Under the pieces are notes generated by a model, which saw only the letters and a program-made list of their open reading frames with translations, searched no databases and was not told the origin of the DNA. A program made the position numbers and the translations under genes. A stretch of 64,000 nt of DNA from Spirosoma luteum DSM 19990 (GTDB lineage Bacteria; Bacteroidota; Bacteroidia; Cytophagales; Spirosomataceae), in contig NZ_KB893261.1 of the NCBI RefSeq assembly GCF_000374065.1, positions 27,588 through 91,587 on the forward strand. Reading direction: 5' to 3'. This document shows positions 1-9,291 of the stretch, piece after piece (position 1 is the stretch's first letter; every line of letters starts with the position of its first letter).

Positions 1-1
1 G

Positions 2-1927
2 AAATTCCAGCACCTGTACACGTACCAGAAAAGCAGCCCCGGCGATCAGCTCCCGGCCGACAACATTCCGCGTAATATTGTGGAGGGCGTGGTATCAACG
101 GTGAACGGGGCTAACGTATCGACCAATATTCAGACGGGCGGGCACCGGTTTGCGCAGGAAGGTTTCACCAACAACGTGGTGCAACTGGTTGATAATTTCT
201 ACTACAACACCGATAAAATTCAGTACACGTTTGGCGTAGACCTGATGTATACCCACGCGCTTTCGCTCTACGGCAGTGAGGTGAACGGACGTTTCCACTA
301 CACCGTCGACGCGGCTGCGGGTTTGACGGCGCTGGACAAGTTCAATCTCCAGCAACCCTACCGCTACTATCGTGAGGTGCCGCTGGTGGCTGACCCCAGC
401 GTGGTGGGAAACACCCTGAATGCCGGTCTGTACGGGCAGATGACTACGCAACTGGCGCCGGGGCTGGAGATGACTGCCGGCCTGCGTTTTGACTACGCCC
501 GTTATCCAAAGGCTCCGCTGAACCAGACCGTGCTGGACGACCTGGGCCTGCGCACCGACAACCAAATTAAGTCGTTTGTCGTGCAGCCCCGTTTGCAACT
601 CAACTGGGATGTCAACCAGCAGCACCGTGATTTCATCCGCTTTGGCGGGGGTGTTTTTGCCTCCGACATCAACAACTACATGATTATCAATAACCTGACC
701 TTCGATGGTAAGCACTTCGCTACTGTTGATGTGCGGGCTCCAAACGTACCGGCCCCCGATTTTGCCGCCTATCGGCAGAACTACTCCAGCATCCCCGCGC
801 TGGCGCAGTTTCAGGTGCCTACTATCAACATGACCGGACCAAACGTACACGTGCCCATCCTGTTCAAAGCCAACCTGTCCTACAGCCACTTCCTGACCGA
901 TAAGCTGAAAGTGGGTATTGCCGGCTATATGTCGCTGGGGCGAAACAACTACATGTACGTCGACCGGAACATGGTAGCCGATCCGTTTTTCCGGCTGGCT
1001 AACGAAGATAACCGGGGTGTGTACGTGCCGCTCAGTACGATGCCGGCCAACGGCGCGGGCGACTGGCAGCAGGGGCGTATCAGTAAGCGACTGGGCCGGG
1101 TGCTGGAACTGAACAGCGAGGGCAAAGTGAATCAGTTTGCCGTGGTAGCCGATGCCACCTGGCAGTATTTCCGCGATGGGGAGATTACGGCCAGCTATAC
1201 CTGGAACGATGCCCGCGATAACGTTTCGTATAACGGTAACGTGGCCAATACGGCAACGTTGGTGCTACCCGTAAAAGATGACCCGCGTAACCTGAATAAG
1301 ATTACCTATTCCGACAATCAGTTCCGTCATAAGGTCGTTTTCTACGGTACGTTGCCCTCCTTCTACGGCATTACCATCGGCATTCGCTATTCGGGTGTCG
1401 GCGGTACGCGCTACTCCTTGATTTCGGGGGCCAATACCAACGCTGACTTCGTAGCGACCAATGACCTGGCATTTGTGTTCGACCCCAATAACGCTGAAGT
1501 ACCTGCCAACGTCCGGACAGGGCTGCAAACGCTGCTGGATAATCCCAATGCCAGCCAGAGCCTGAAAAACTACATCAATGCCTATTCGGGGCAGATTGCC
1601 GAGCGCAACGGGGGCATCAACGGCTTCTACGGCGTGCTCGACGTGCGGGCCCTCAAGCGGTTCCGGATTAGCAAAACCCACGCCATCGAACTATCGGCCG
1701 ATGTCTTTAACCTGGTTAACCTGATCGACCGGAACCGGGGTGTCAACAAGTCGCTGGGGGCGCAGGCACTATACGCATTGGGTATTCCGGCCAGCAATGG
1801 AAACGCTGCGGTGCCGGGTTTCTCCCAAGCGACGCAACGCTACAACTACCGGGTGAACAATACGGGGGCGGTGACTCCATCGGGTGATCCATTCCAGATT
1901 CAGCTCGGCGCACGATACAGCTTTTAA
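2..1927 (+). CDS. TonB-dependent receptor, C-terminal part (5' end outside window)
   Basis: The reading frame is open across the left window edge, so only the distal 641 codons are present and no start can be given. The protein is rich in alternating aromatic and polar residues typical of outer-membrane beta strands. It ends in GARYSF, and a terminal Phe is the usual barrel-insertion signature. The motif around 'ELSADVFNLVNLIDR' near the C-terminus is typical of Oar/OmpA-related TonB-dependent receptors of Bacteroidota, which import large ligands or export-processed peptides using TonB energy. The plug domain and TonB box would lie upstream of the window. Membership of the Oar-like rather than the SusC group is an inference from the C-terminal strands alone. 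Confidence 0.85.
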   Translation, partial: KFQHLYTYQKSSPGDQLPADNIPRNIVEGVVSTVNGANVSTNIQTGGHRFAQEGFTNNVVQLVDNFYYNTDKIQYTFGVDLMYTHALSLYGSEVNGRFHYTVDAAAGLTALDKFNLQQPYRYYREVPLVADPSVVGNTLNAGLYGQMTTQLAPGLEMTAGLRFDYARYPKAPLNQTVLDDLGLRTDNQIKSFVVQPRLQLNWDVNQQHRDFIRFGGGVFASDINNYMIINNLTFDGKHFATVDVRAPNVPAPDFAAYRQNYSSIPALAQFQVPTINMTGPNVHVPILFKANLSYSHFLTDKLKVGIAGYMSLGRNNYMYVDRNMVADPFFRLANEDNRGVYVPLSTMPANGAGDWQQGRISKRLGRVLELNSEGKVNQFAVVADATWQYFRDGEITASYTWNDARDNVSYNGNVANTATLVLPVKDDPRNLNKITYSDNQFRHKVVFYGTLPSFYGITIGIRYSGVGGTRYSLISGANTNADFVATNDLAFVFDPNNAEVPANVRTGLQTLLDNPNASQSLKNYINAYSGQIAERNGGINGFYGVLDVRALKRFRISKTHAIELSADVFNLVNLIDRNRGVNKSLGAQALYALGIPASNGNAAVPGFSQATQRYNYRVNNTGAVTPSGDPFQIQLGARYSF

Positions 1928-1961
1928 CTCCCGATAAAAACACATTTTTTACTCATGTAAG

Positions 1962-2006
1962 CAGGCTGCCGATTGCGGACACGGTACGTTCGAAACCGGC
2001 AGCCTG
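1962..2006 (+). terminator. Hairpin after the TonB receptor gene
   Basis: A 10-bp perfect inverted repeat (CAGGCTGCCG / CGGCAGCCTG) with a 25-nt loop lies 35 bp after the receptor stop codon and 28 bp before the next gene. It lacks a strong T tract, so a terminator role is inferred from position. Confidence 0.5.
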
Positions 2007-2033
2007 TTCCTGATTACGGAAAATCATACAATT

Positions 2034-2894
2034 ATGAAAGCATTTCTTATTGCTGTGCTAGTGAGCGGTACGCAACTGCTCTGGGCTCAGCCCGCCCTCA
2101 ATCGGCAGGGGCACCGGGGTACGCGGGGGCTGATGCCGGAAAATACCATCCCGGCCATGAAGAAAGCCCTCGATCTGGGCGTAAATACGCTGGAACTCGA
2201 TGTGGTGATCTCGAAAGATAACCAGGTGCTCGTATCGCACGACACGTACATGTCGGCGGACATTACCACCAAGCCCGATGGCACGCCGGTGACGGCCGGG
2301 GAGCAGAAATCGATCAACCTGTATCAACTAAATTACGATCAAATCCGGCAGTTCGATGTGGGCAGCAAGCCGCACCCGCAGTTTCCGCAGCAGCAGAAAA
2401 TGCGCACCTATAAACCCCTGCTAACGGAGTTAATCGATTCGGTCGAAGCCTATGCGAAAGCAAAAAAACTACCATTGCCGAGGTACAACATCGAAATCAA
2501 ATCGGCACCGGCTACCGACGGTACCTACCATCCCGCTCCAGAAGCCTTTGTCAGTCTGGTACTGCCCATCTGCCAGCAGAAACTCGGCACGCGTTTCAAT
2601 ATCCAGTCGTTCGATGCGCGACCGTTGCAACTGATTCATAAACAGGCCCCGGCGGTTACACTCGCCTACCTGACAGCTAACCCCAAATCGGTGCAGGAGA
2701 ACATCCAGACGCTGGGTTTTACGCCTGCCATCTACAGTCCTAATTACAAGACCGTTACGGAGGAAACGGTCAAAACCTGCCACGAACAGCACATGCAGAT
2801 TATTCCGTGGACAGTGAATACAAAAGCTGAAATTGACCAGCTGGTTAAGCTGGGTGTAGACGGTATCATTACCGATTATCCGAACCTGTTCTAG
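2034..2894 (+). CDS. Exported glycerophosphodiester phosphodiesterase
   Basis: This 286-residue protein hydrolyses glycerophosphodiesters to glycerol-3-phosphate and an alcohol. Residues 1-18 form a signal peptide ending in LLWA-Q, so it probably acts in the periplasm. The GDPD catalytic signature is complete: H27-R28-G29, the PENT motif at 35-38, E54 and D56 of the metal site, and the general acid region H69-D70. The C-terminal 'GVDGIITDYP' strand is also characteristic of the family. Length matches single-domain bacterial GDPD enzymes. It stands alone between two hairpins and is probably monocistronic. The substrate cannot be told from sequence. Confidence 0.93.
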   Translation: MKAFLIAVLVSGTQLLWAQPALNRQGHRGTRGLMPENTIPAMKKALDLGVNTLELDVVISKDNQVLVSHDTYMSADITTKPDGTPVTAGEQKSINLYQLNYDQIRQFDVGSKPHPQFPQQQKMRTYKPLLTELIDSVEAYAKAKKLPLPRYNIEIKSAPATDGTYHPAPEAFVSLVLPICQQKLGTRFNIQSFDARPLQLIHKQAPAVTLAYLTANPKSVQENIQTLGFTPAIYSPNYKTVTEETVKTCHEQHMQIIPWTVNTKAEIDQLVKLGVDGIITDYPNLF

Positions 2895-2913
2895 CCGGTC
2901 AGTTTTGTGATTC

Positions 2914-2955
2914 GTGGCGGGTAATATCCAAACGGGTAATGCCCGCCACTTTTTC
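2914..2955 (+). terminator. Rho-independent terminator after GDPD gene
   Basis: An 8-bp GC-rich stem (GTGGCGGG / CCCGCCAC) is followed directly by TTTTTCT, a classical intrinsic terminator arrangement 20 bp after the stop codon. Confidence 0.75.
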
Positions 2956-3092
2956 TGTTTGCACGATTGGTATCCATGCCGGTATCCCTACGCTATGGGT
3001 AGGGCGGTGAACGGGAGGAGAGATAAATGGTTAGTGATAAAGTAGGATTTTTAGGATACTGCTTTATTAATTACACTGCTAAGTCATGCCTC

Positions 3093-5657
3093 ATGGGGAA
3101 GCCCGCTCAACGTTTCTATCTGATTGGTATCAGTTTTCTGTGCCTGCTCAGCTTTAAAGCCAACGTCCGAACCACACTGGCCGATGGTCCGTCGCCCGCC
3201 AGAACGCCCGACCAGGAACGTGCTACGTTTCAACTCGAACCAGGGCTGTCTATTCAGCTGGTAGCGGCTGAGCCGATGGTGCAGGAACCGGTTGCCATGA
3301 CGTTTGATGCCGATGGACGGCTCTGGGTAGTGGAGATGCGGGGCTTCATGACGGACATCGACGGGGAGGAGGAAGGGAAACGGATGGGACGAATATCCGT
3401 ATTGACCGATACCAATGGTGACGGGCAGATGGATGTCAGCAGCGTTTACCTCGACAGCCTGGTTATGCCCCGCGCCCTGGCCCTGGTCCCGGGGGGCGCA
3501 TTGGTGGCTGAAAACGGCGCTCTGTGGCTTACCCAGGATACAAATGGCGATTTGAAAGCCGATACCAAAACCTTGGTCGATGCCCACTACGCCGACAAAG
3601 GACTACCCGAACACGCACCTAACGGCCTGTGGCGAAGTGTCGATAACTGGTACTACAATGCCAAATCACGGGTTCGGTACCGCTTGCTCAATAAGACCTG
3701 GCAAAGCGATAGTACGGAGTTCCGGGGGCAATGGGGCATCAGTCAGGACGATAAAGGGCATTTGTTTTACAATTACAACTGGTCGCAACTGCATGCCGAT
3801 CTGGTTCCGCCCAATTACCTTTCCCGAAACAGAAACCACAAACCCACAAGCGGTATCGACCACGGCCTGACCGTCGACCGGCGTATTTATCCAATCCGGG
3901 CCAACCCGGCCATTAACCGGGGCTACATACCCGGCACCCTGGACAAGGAAGGTCGTTTACTGGAGTTTACGGCAGCCTGTTCCCCGCTTGTATATCGGGG
4001 CACCGCCCTGCCCGCTGCCTATCGGGGCAATGCGTTCGTTTGTGAACCCGCCGGTAACTTAATCAAGCGGAATAGTCTGGTGGAGGATGGGCTGCTGATA
4101 TCAGCGAATGACCCGCATCCTGGTCGCGAATTTCTGGCGTCCACCGACGAGCGTTTTCGCCCGGTTCAATTGGCAACCGGCCCCGACGGGGCATTGTATG
4201 TGGCCGATATGTACCATGGTATCGTCCAGCATAAAGCCTATATGACGCCGTATTTAAGGGAGCAAACCCTATCGCGTGATTTGGTCAATCCGGTGCATAT
4301 GGGTCGCATCTGGCGTATTGTTCCCGAGAACTGGAAAGCCCAAAACACGAAGAAGCTATCTAACGCATCGGCCGATGAACTGGTGGCCGACCTGTCGAAT
4401 CCGGACGGATGGAATCGGGATATGGCGCAGCGACTGCTTGTTGAGCGTAATGATCGTAACGTAGCCCCGGCTTTAACGAAACTGGCCCAGACGGGTACCA
4501 GCGAGTTGGGACGATTTCATGCCTTGTGGACGCTGGACGGTCTGAAAAGCAACAAGCCTGACGCGTTGCTGACGTTGGTGACAGACCCCAGTGCACTTGT
4601 CAGTACCACGGCTCTGCGGTTGCTTGAGCCGTTTGCCAAAGCGGATAAAACCGTTCGGACCACATTGGGGAAAGTAGTGCTCAACCGCTGGCAGGAAGCT
4701 CCTATCGAGCAAATTCTCCAGATGGCCCTGGCAGCCAGCGTACTGGAACCGTCGGTCGCCCAGTCACTGCTGGCGGGCATTGTGGGGCAACATGGGGAGT
4801 CGGCCCTGATTCGGGATGCTGCCCTGAGTAGTCTCCAACACCAGGAGTTTGCTTTTTTGCAGCAGTTACTGGTGGCTCCCCAGTGGCAAACCCGTGACCC
4901 GGCCAAAGAGATATTTCTGGAAATGCTGTCCACCGCCGTTATCCGTAACCGCAACCCGGCCGAGCTAACCGCACTGCTGGCTAAGCTCGATGCCGCGAAG
5001 CCCCCCGTGGCATGGCAGCAGAAAGCCATTGTGAACGGGCTGGCTATTGGCGGCAGCACCAACAAGATGAAACCAATTAAACTGGCCTCGGCCCCCGGTT
5101 TGCTGACCCGCTCAATGGCTAAAGTAGACCCATCGCGCCGGGATGCTTTGGCGGCTCTTTTTGAATGGCCCGGTCATGTTGCTGTCAGAAGCAACGCGGT
5201 AAAAAAGAACCTCCTGTCAGACGATGACCAGAAACTGTTCGCTTCGGGCAGGCAGCTTTACCTGAATACCTGCTCCGGCTGTCATGGAACGGACGGGGCT
5301 GGGTTGCCCCGGTTTGCGCCACCCCTCGTCGGCTCCGATTGGGTGCTGGGCGATGAGAAACGCCTGGCGTTGATTGTATTGCAGGGTATGGAGGGGCCGA
5401 TAGAAATAAGCAAACGTGTGTATGACGCGCCGGACATATTACCCGTTATGCCCGCCCACTCGACCATGGATGATGGCTCGATCACCGCTATTCTGACTTA
5501 CATCCGCAATGAGTGGGGAAACAACGCCGGACCCATGAGTAAACGAACGGTGGGCATGACCCGAATCACGTCTCAGGGGAGAGTGATTCCCTGGACGGCC
5601 AAAGAATTGAATAAATACATGCTCGAAGCCAAAGCCACAACCACAGACGGTAAATAA
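3093..5657 (+). CDS. Exported PVC-type dehydrogenase with HEAT region and cytochrome c domain
   Basis: The predicted 854-residue exported protein begins with a signal peptide. The ATG at 3093 is chosen over upstream codons because the hydrophobic segment (FYLIGISFLCLLSF) then falls at the usual place. The N-terminal half is a beta-propeller of the membrane-bound dehydrogenase family common in Planctomycetes, Verrucomicrobia and Bacteroidota ('VAMTFDADGRLWVVEMRG', 'LATGPDGALYVADMYHG'). A helical HEAT-like stretch follows. The C-terminus carries one c-type haem site, C727-SGC-H731, with a plausible distal Met in VMPAH. Such proteins are thought to oxidise sugars or polyols in the periplasm and pass electrons to cytochromes. 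The downstream TIM barrel protein, SDR and MFS genes fit a carbohydrate catabolic locus. The substrate is unknown. Confidence 0.85.
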   Translation: MGKPAQRFYLIGISFLCLLSFKANVRTTLADGPSPARTPDQERATFQLEPGLSIQLVAAEPMVQEPVAMTFDADGRLWVVEMRGFMTDIDGEEEGKRMGRISVLTDTNGDGQMDVSSVYLDSLVMPRALALVPGGALVAENGALWLTQDTNGDLKADTKTLVDAHYADKGLPEHAPNGLWRSVDNWYYNAKSRVRYRLLNKTWQSDSTEFRGQWGISQDDKGHLFYNYNWSQLHADLVPPNYLSRNRNHKPTSGIDHGLTVDRRIYPIRANPAINRGYIPGTLDKEGRLLEFTAACSPLVYRGTALPAAYRGNAFVCEPAGNLIKRNSLVEDGLLISANDPHPGREFLASTDERFRPVQLATGPDGALYVADMYHGIVQHKAYMTPYLREQTLSRDLVNPVHMGRIWRIVPENWKAQNTKKLSNASADELVADLSNPDGWNRDMAQRLLVERNDRNVAPALTKLAQTGTSELGRFHALWTLDGLKSNKPDALLTLVTDPSALVSTTALRLLEPFAKADKTVRTTLGKVVLNRWQEAPIEQILQMALAASVLEPSVAQSLLAGIVGQHGESALIRDAALSSLQHQEFAFLQQLLVAPQWQTRDPAKEIFLEMLSTAVIRNRNPAELTALLAKLDAAKPPVAWQQKAIVNGLAIGGSTNKMKPIKLASAPGLLTRSMAKVDPSRRDALAALFEWPGHVAVRSNAVKKNLLSDDDQKLFASGRQLYLNTCSGCHGTDGAGLPRFAPPLVGSDWVLGDEKRLALIVLQGMEGPIEISKRVYDAPDILPVMPAHSTMDDGSITAILTYIRNEWGNNAGPMSKRTVGMTRITSQGRVIPWTAKELNKYMLEAKATTTDGK

Positions 5658-5757
5658 GCAGTTTGCACTTATTTTTAATTGCCCGATAGGTAGTCTTTGG
5701 TAAATAGATGACTATGAACCTGGTACTAAATGTTACCCTAAACCGTTGCGAAAACTG

Positions 5758-6816
5758 ATGGACAGACGAGATTTTATACAGAAAACGACCGTTGGTGCTG
5801 TGGCACTCAGTCTGCCTGTTTTTCCTGATTATGCCGCCAGCCATCGGATGGGCATCGTCGTTCACTCGTACGGGTTCCGCTGGAACTCAAAAGCCGACAG
5901 TCCTGCCTATCCCGCCTTTACGGATGCGCTCAGCCTGCTCGAACATTGCCATCAGATTGGCGCGGGTGGCGTGCAGGTAGTGGTAAACGGCTGGTCGGAC
6001 GACTTCGCCAAAAAAGTAAGGACCAGACGGGAGAAACTGGACATGTATCTGGAAGGCTCCATTGGGTTGCCCAAAAAGCCGGAGGACGTGTCGAAATTCG
6101 AGCAGGATGTTCGTAACGCCAAAGAGGCCGGAGCGCATATTCTGCGAACTGTCTGTTCGAGTGGGCGACGCTATGAGGCTTACCACTCCGCCGGGGCTTT
6201 TCAGGACCTTCGGAAAAACGCGCTGGCTTCGCTGAAACTGGCCGAACCGGTTTTGCGCAGGCACAAAGTCAAATTGGGCGTCGAGAACCATAAAGACTGG
6301 CGGGCACCGGAACTGGTCGGTCTGCTGAAAGAACTGAACAGCGAGTGGATAGGGGTTACCCTCGACTTTGGCAATAGTATGGCTCTGCTGGAAGAACCGA
6401 TGACCGTTGTGGAAACACTGGCCCCCTACGTAGTCAGTACGCACGTGAAAGACATGGCCGTTGAGGAGTACGCCAACGGGTTTTTATTGTCGGAAGTGCC
6501 GCTGGGGAAAGGCATCTCTGATGTGCCCAAGATGATTGATCTTTGCAAAAAATACAACCCTGCCGTTACCTTCAGTCTGGAAATGATTACCCGCGATCCG
6601 CTGGAAATTCCCTGCCTGACGAACGACTACTGGTCAACCTTATCGAGCGTTCCCGGTGCCGAACTGGCGCAGATGCTCCGTCTGGTCAGACAACACGCGT
6701 ATCCATCAGGCCTGCCCCGAACAACGCCCCTGAGTGCAGAAAACAAGCTGGCGGCAGAGGAAAATAACATCCTAGAATGCCTGGCCTATAGTCGGGACAA
6801 ACTGCGGCTAACCTAG
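5758..6816 (+). CDS. Sugar phosphate isomerase/epimerase-like TIM barrel protein, Tat-type leader
   Basis: This 352-residue protein belongs to the xylose isomerase-like / AP endonuclease 2 TIM barrel superfamily. Recognisable elements include 'VKLGVENHKDW' (metal-binding Glu and His strand), 'VTLDFGNSMALLE' (Asp strand), 'VSTHVKDMAV' and 'TFSLEMITRDPL' (C-terminal Glu). The ATG at 5758 gives a leader MDRRDFIQKT followed by a hydrophobic run, which matches a twin-arginine signal, so it is likely exported folded. An in-frame TTG at 5746 is a less likely start. It follows the dehydrogenase gene by 100 bp and precedes the SDR gene. The exact isomerase or epimerase substrate is not determinable. 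Confidence 0.85.
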   Translation: MDRRDFIQKTTVGAVALSLPVFPDYAASHRMGIVVHSYGFRWNSKADSPAYPAFTDALSLLEHCHQIGAGGVQVVVNGWSDDFAKKVRTRREKLDMYLEGSIGLPKKPEDVSKFEQDVRNAKEAGAHILRTVCSSGRRYEAYHSAGAFQDLRKNALASLKLAEPVLRRHKVKLGVENHKDWRAPELVGLLKELNSEWIGVTLDFGNSMALLEEPMTVVETLAPYVVSTHVKDMAVEEYANGFLLSEVPLGKGISDVPKMIDLCKKYNPAVTFSLEMITRDPLEIPCLTNDYWSTLSSVPGAELAQMLRLVRQHAYPSGLPRTTPLSAENKLAAEENNILECLAYSRDKLRLT

Positions 6817-6993
6817 CTAGAGAGCGAAATAAGTACAAATGAGCTGCTTAACCCAACAATCATAAAGGGAGTAGCCGTCAAACCGTATGTCTTTTAGGCC
6901 TGATTATTCGTGCAGGTAACTGCCCACTGAATTAAGTAACAAGCATAAATCACACAGTTTTTCTCATAAAGAGGCTGAAATACACCCTATTAG

Positions 6994-7779
6994 ATGCAAA
7001 AAGAAATACTTCCCGGCATTCGTCAGTTTGATTTGAGTAATAAAGTGGCCATCGTTACGGGTGGTTCCAAAGGTCTGGGTCTGGCAATGGCTGCCGGACT
7101 AGCCTCGGCGGGTGCCAACCTGATGCTGGTTAACCGCAATGCCGAAGAAGGCGAAAAAGCCGCTCAGGAGTTAAGTCAGGATTTTGGCATCAAAGCCGTT
7201 TCCTTCCCGGCCGACATCAGCAGTACCGAACAAACCGAAGCAATGGCCAAAGCGGCAATGGATACCTTCGGCCAGATTGATATACTCATCAACAGTGCGG
7301 GCATCAACATTCGCGGACCCATTGATGAACTGACACCCGACGAGTTCAGTCAGGTAATGGATGTGAACGTGAAAGGTACCTGGCTGTGCGCCAGAGCTGT
7401 TACCCCGTACATGAAAAAGGCGGGTAGGGGTAGTATCATCAACCTGGCCAGTACCCTTGGGCTGGTTGGTCTGGCCAATCGAACGCCCTACACCTCCAGC
7501 AAAGGAGCCGTGGTCCAGATGACCCGTGCCCTGGCCCTGGAACTGGCTCCATTCAACATTAACGTCAACGCTATTTGTCCAGGTCCTTTCCTGACAGAGA
7601 TGAACCTACCCATTGCCGATACCGAAGAGGGGAAAAAATTTGTTGTTGGGGCTACTGCTCTGGGCCGCTGGGGCGAGTTGCGGGAAATTCAGGGGGCCGC
7701 CATTTTTTTGGCCAGCCCCGCCGGTAGTTTTATGATCGGTTCCATGCTGACCGTTGATGGCGGCTGGACGGCGAGATAG
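6994..7779 (+). CDS. Short-chain dehydrogenase/reductase (gluconate 5-dehydrogenase-like)
   Basis: A 261-residue classical SDR, cytoplasmic and NAD(P)-dependent. The cofactor motif TGGSKGLG is at 22-29, NSAG at 100-103, and the catalytic Ser153, Tyr166 and Lys170 form the expected S-YxxxK arrangement. The end 'SMLTVDGGWTAR' is typical. Its position between a sugar isomerase-like gene and a hexuronate-type MFS transporter suggests oxidation or reduction of a sugar acid, as in the gluconate 5-dehydrogenase/KduD group, but SDR substrates are poorly predicted from sequence. It is probably transcribed from its own start, because 177 bp separate it from the upstream gene. Confidence 0.9.
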   Translation: MQKEILPGIRQFDLSNKVAIVTGGSKGLGLAMAAGLASAGANLMLVNRNAEEGEKAAQELSQDFGIKAVSFPADISSTEQTEAMAKAAMDTFGQIDILINSAGINIRGPIDELTPDEFSQVMDVNVKGTWLCARAVTPYMKKAGRGSIINLASTLGLVGLANRTPYTSSKGAVVQMTRALALELAPFNINVNAICPGPFLTEMNLPIADTEEGKKFVVGATALGRWGELREIQGAAIFLASPAGSFMIGSMLTVDGGWTAR

Positions 7780-7785
7780 TTTCTA

Positions 7786-7878
7786 GTTTACAGTTCACGG
7801 TATTCGGTTGGCTAGTGCATATGTGACTATGTGCCGTATGTGTACTGCTTTCGCGTCAGCTAACCGAATACTGTAAAC
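7786..7878. repeat. Intergenic imperfect palindrome, copy A of the GCGTCAGCTA family
   Basis: GTTTACAG (7786-7793) and CTGTAAAC (7871-7878), together with TATTCGGTTGGCT (7801-7813) and AGCTAACCGAATA (7858-7870), form nested inverted repeats with one mismatch and a 7-nt bulge. The phrase GCGTCAGCTA lies at 7853-7862. The element lies between the SDR and MFS genes. A related element with the same phrase and the same CGGTATTCGGT core is present at 49531-49620. Confidence 0.6.
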
Positions 7879-7908
7879 CGATGTATACCGTAAACCATAC
7901 ACTCACAA

Positions 7909-9210
7909 ATGATTTCACTCACCCCGCCTGCCAAACCAACCCGGGTTCGTTACGCGATGCTTTCGCTGGTTTTTGTTAATGTAGTTATCAATTACCTGGA
8001 CCGCAGCAATATTTCCGTGGCCGGGCCTATGTTGAGCAAAGACCTGAATCTGTCGTCGGTGGAACTGGGTTATATTTTTTCCGCTTTCGGGTGGACCTAC
8101 GCGCTGCTGCAAATTCCGGGCGGGCTCATTGCCGACCGCTTTGGTCCACGCATCCTGTATGCGTTCTGCCTGATCACCTGGTCGCTGGCGACGGTAGGGC
8201 AGGGGTTTGTCAGGGGTTTCTCGGCGTTATTTGCCCTGCGGCTGGCCACCGGTACATTTGAGGCACCGTCCTACCCCATCAATAACCGAATCGTTACCAG
8301 CTGGTTTCCCGAAGGTGAGAGGGCATCGGCCATTGCGCTTTATGTGTCGGGGCAGTTTATCGGACTGGCGTTCCTGACACCGGTGCTGGTAACGGTGCAA
8401 TATTACGCAGGCTGGCAGGGGCTCTTTATCGGCACCGGCATCATTGGCTTGGTCTGGGGCATTGTCTGGTACCTATTTTATCGTGACCCGCTGGACCATT
8501 CGGGGGTGAACGAAGCTGAACTGAGCTATATTGAAGAAGGGGGGGGGCTGTTCAGGGCTAAGGAGCAGACTACAACGCAGGCAACCATCTGGCGCTGGAG
8601 CAACATAAAGCAGGTTTTCTCAAGCCGGACACTGTGGGGCGTTTACATTGGTCAGTTTGCCGTGAACTCGATGCTCTGGTTTTTCCTGACCTGGTTTCCT
8701 ACGTATCTGGTACAATACCGGGGACTCGATTTTATCAAATCCGGCTATCTGGCATCCGTGCCGTTTCTGGCGGCCTGCGCGGGTTTGCTTCTCTCCGGTT
8801 TTATATCCGACCGGCTCGTTCGGCAGGGGAAGTCGGTGAGTATGGCCCGGAAGGGGCCAATCATCATTGGTATGCTTCTGTCGGTGAGTATCATTGGGGC
8901 TAATTACAGCAACGATACGGTTTTTATTATTTTCTTCCTGGCGCTGGCCTTCTTTGGCTCGGGGATGGCCCTGATTTCCTGGGTGTTCGTCTCGCTTTTA
9001 TCGCCAAAACACCTGATTGGGCTGACGGGGGGCATCTTTAATTTTATGGGTAACCTGGCTTCCATCGTGGTCCCCATCGTGATTGGCTATCTGGCTAAAG
9101 AGGGGGATTTTAAACCGGCACTGGTCTTTATTGGCACCCTGGGTTTTGTTGGTGCCTGTTCGTATATCTTTCTGGTCGGGAAAATTGAGCGGGTTACTGC
9201 CGGTAAGTAG
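7909..9210 (+). CDS. MFS transporter, ACS (hexuronate/glucarate) type
   Basis: A 433-residue inner-membrane transporter with about 12 hydrophobic segments. The N-terminal 'VVINYLDRSNISVAGP' and 'QIPGGLIADRFGPR' match the anion:cation symporter subfamily (ExuT, GudP, GarP), which moves hexuronates and sugar acids with protons or sodium. The second half begins near residue 240 after a cytoplasmic loop. As the last gene of the catabolic locus, just before a strong terminator, it likely supplies the substrate handled by the SDR and TIM barrel proteins. The ligand is inferred, not shown. Confidence 0.9.
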   Translation: MISLTPPAKPTRVRYAMLSLVFVNVVINYLDRSNISVAGPMLSKDLNLSSVELGYIFSAFGWTYALLQIPGGLIADRFGPRILYAFCLITWSLATVGQGFVRGFSALFALRLATGTFEAPSYPINNRIVTSWFPEGERASAIALYVSGQFIGLAFLTPVLVTVQYYAGWQGLFIGTGIIGLVWGIVWYLFYRDPLDHSGVNEAELSYIEEGGGLFRAKEQTTTQATIWRWSNIKQVFSSRTLWGVYIGQFAVNSMLWFFLTWFPTYLVQYRGLDFIKSGYLASVPFLAACAGLLLSGFISDRLVRQGKSVSMARKGPIIIGMLLSVSIIGANYSNDTVFIIFFLALAFFGSGMALISWVFVSLLSPKHLIGLTGGIFNFMGNLASIVVPIVIGYLAKEGDFKPALVFIGTLGFVGACSYIFLVGKIERVTAGK

Positions 9211-9214
9211 ACTG

Positions 9215-9281
9215 AACTTTGACAAAGCTAATAACTTTGATAACCAAGGAAATACGAGCCCCAGCTTTGTCAAAGTTTTTT
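9215..9281 (+). terminator. Terminator at end of catabolic locus
   Basis: A perfect 15-bp inverted repeat, AACTTTGACAAAGCT / AGCTTTGTCAAAGTT, with a 33-nt loop is followed by a run of T residues. It separates the plus-strand MFS gene from the convergent minus-strand kinase gene. Confidence 0.7.
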
Positions 9282-9291
9282 GCGTGATCAC

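Noticed and set aside
95..889. A 264-codon frame antisense to the TonB receptor gene
   Set aside because: The sense strand encodes a clear beta-barrel; the antisense product has no domain or signal.
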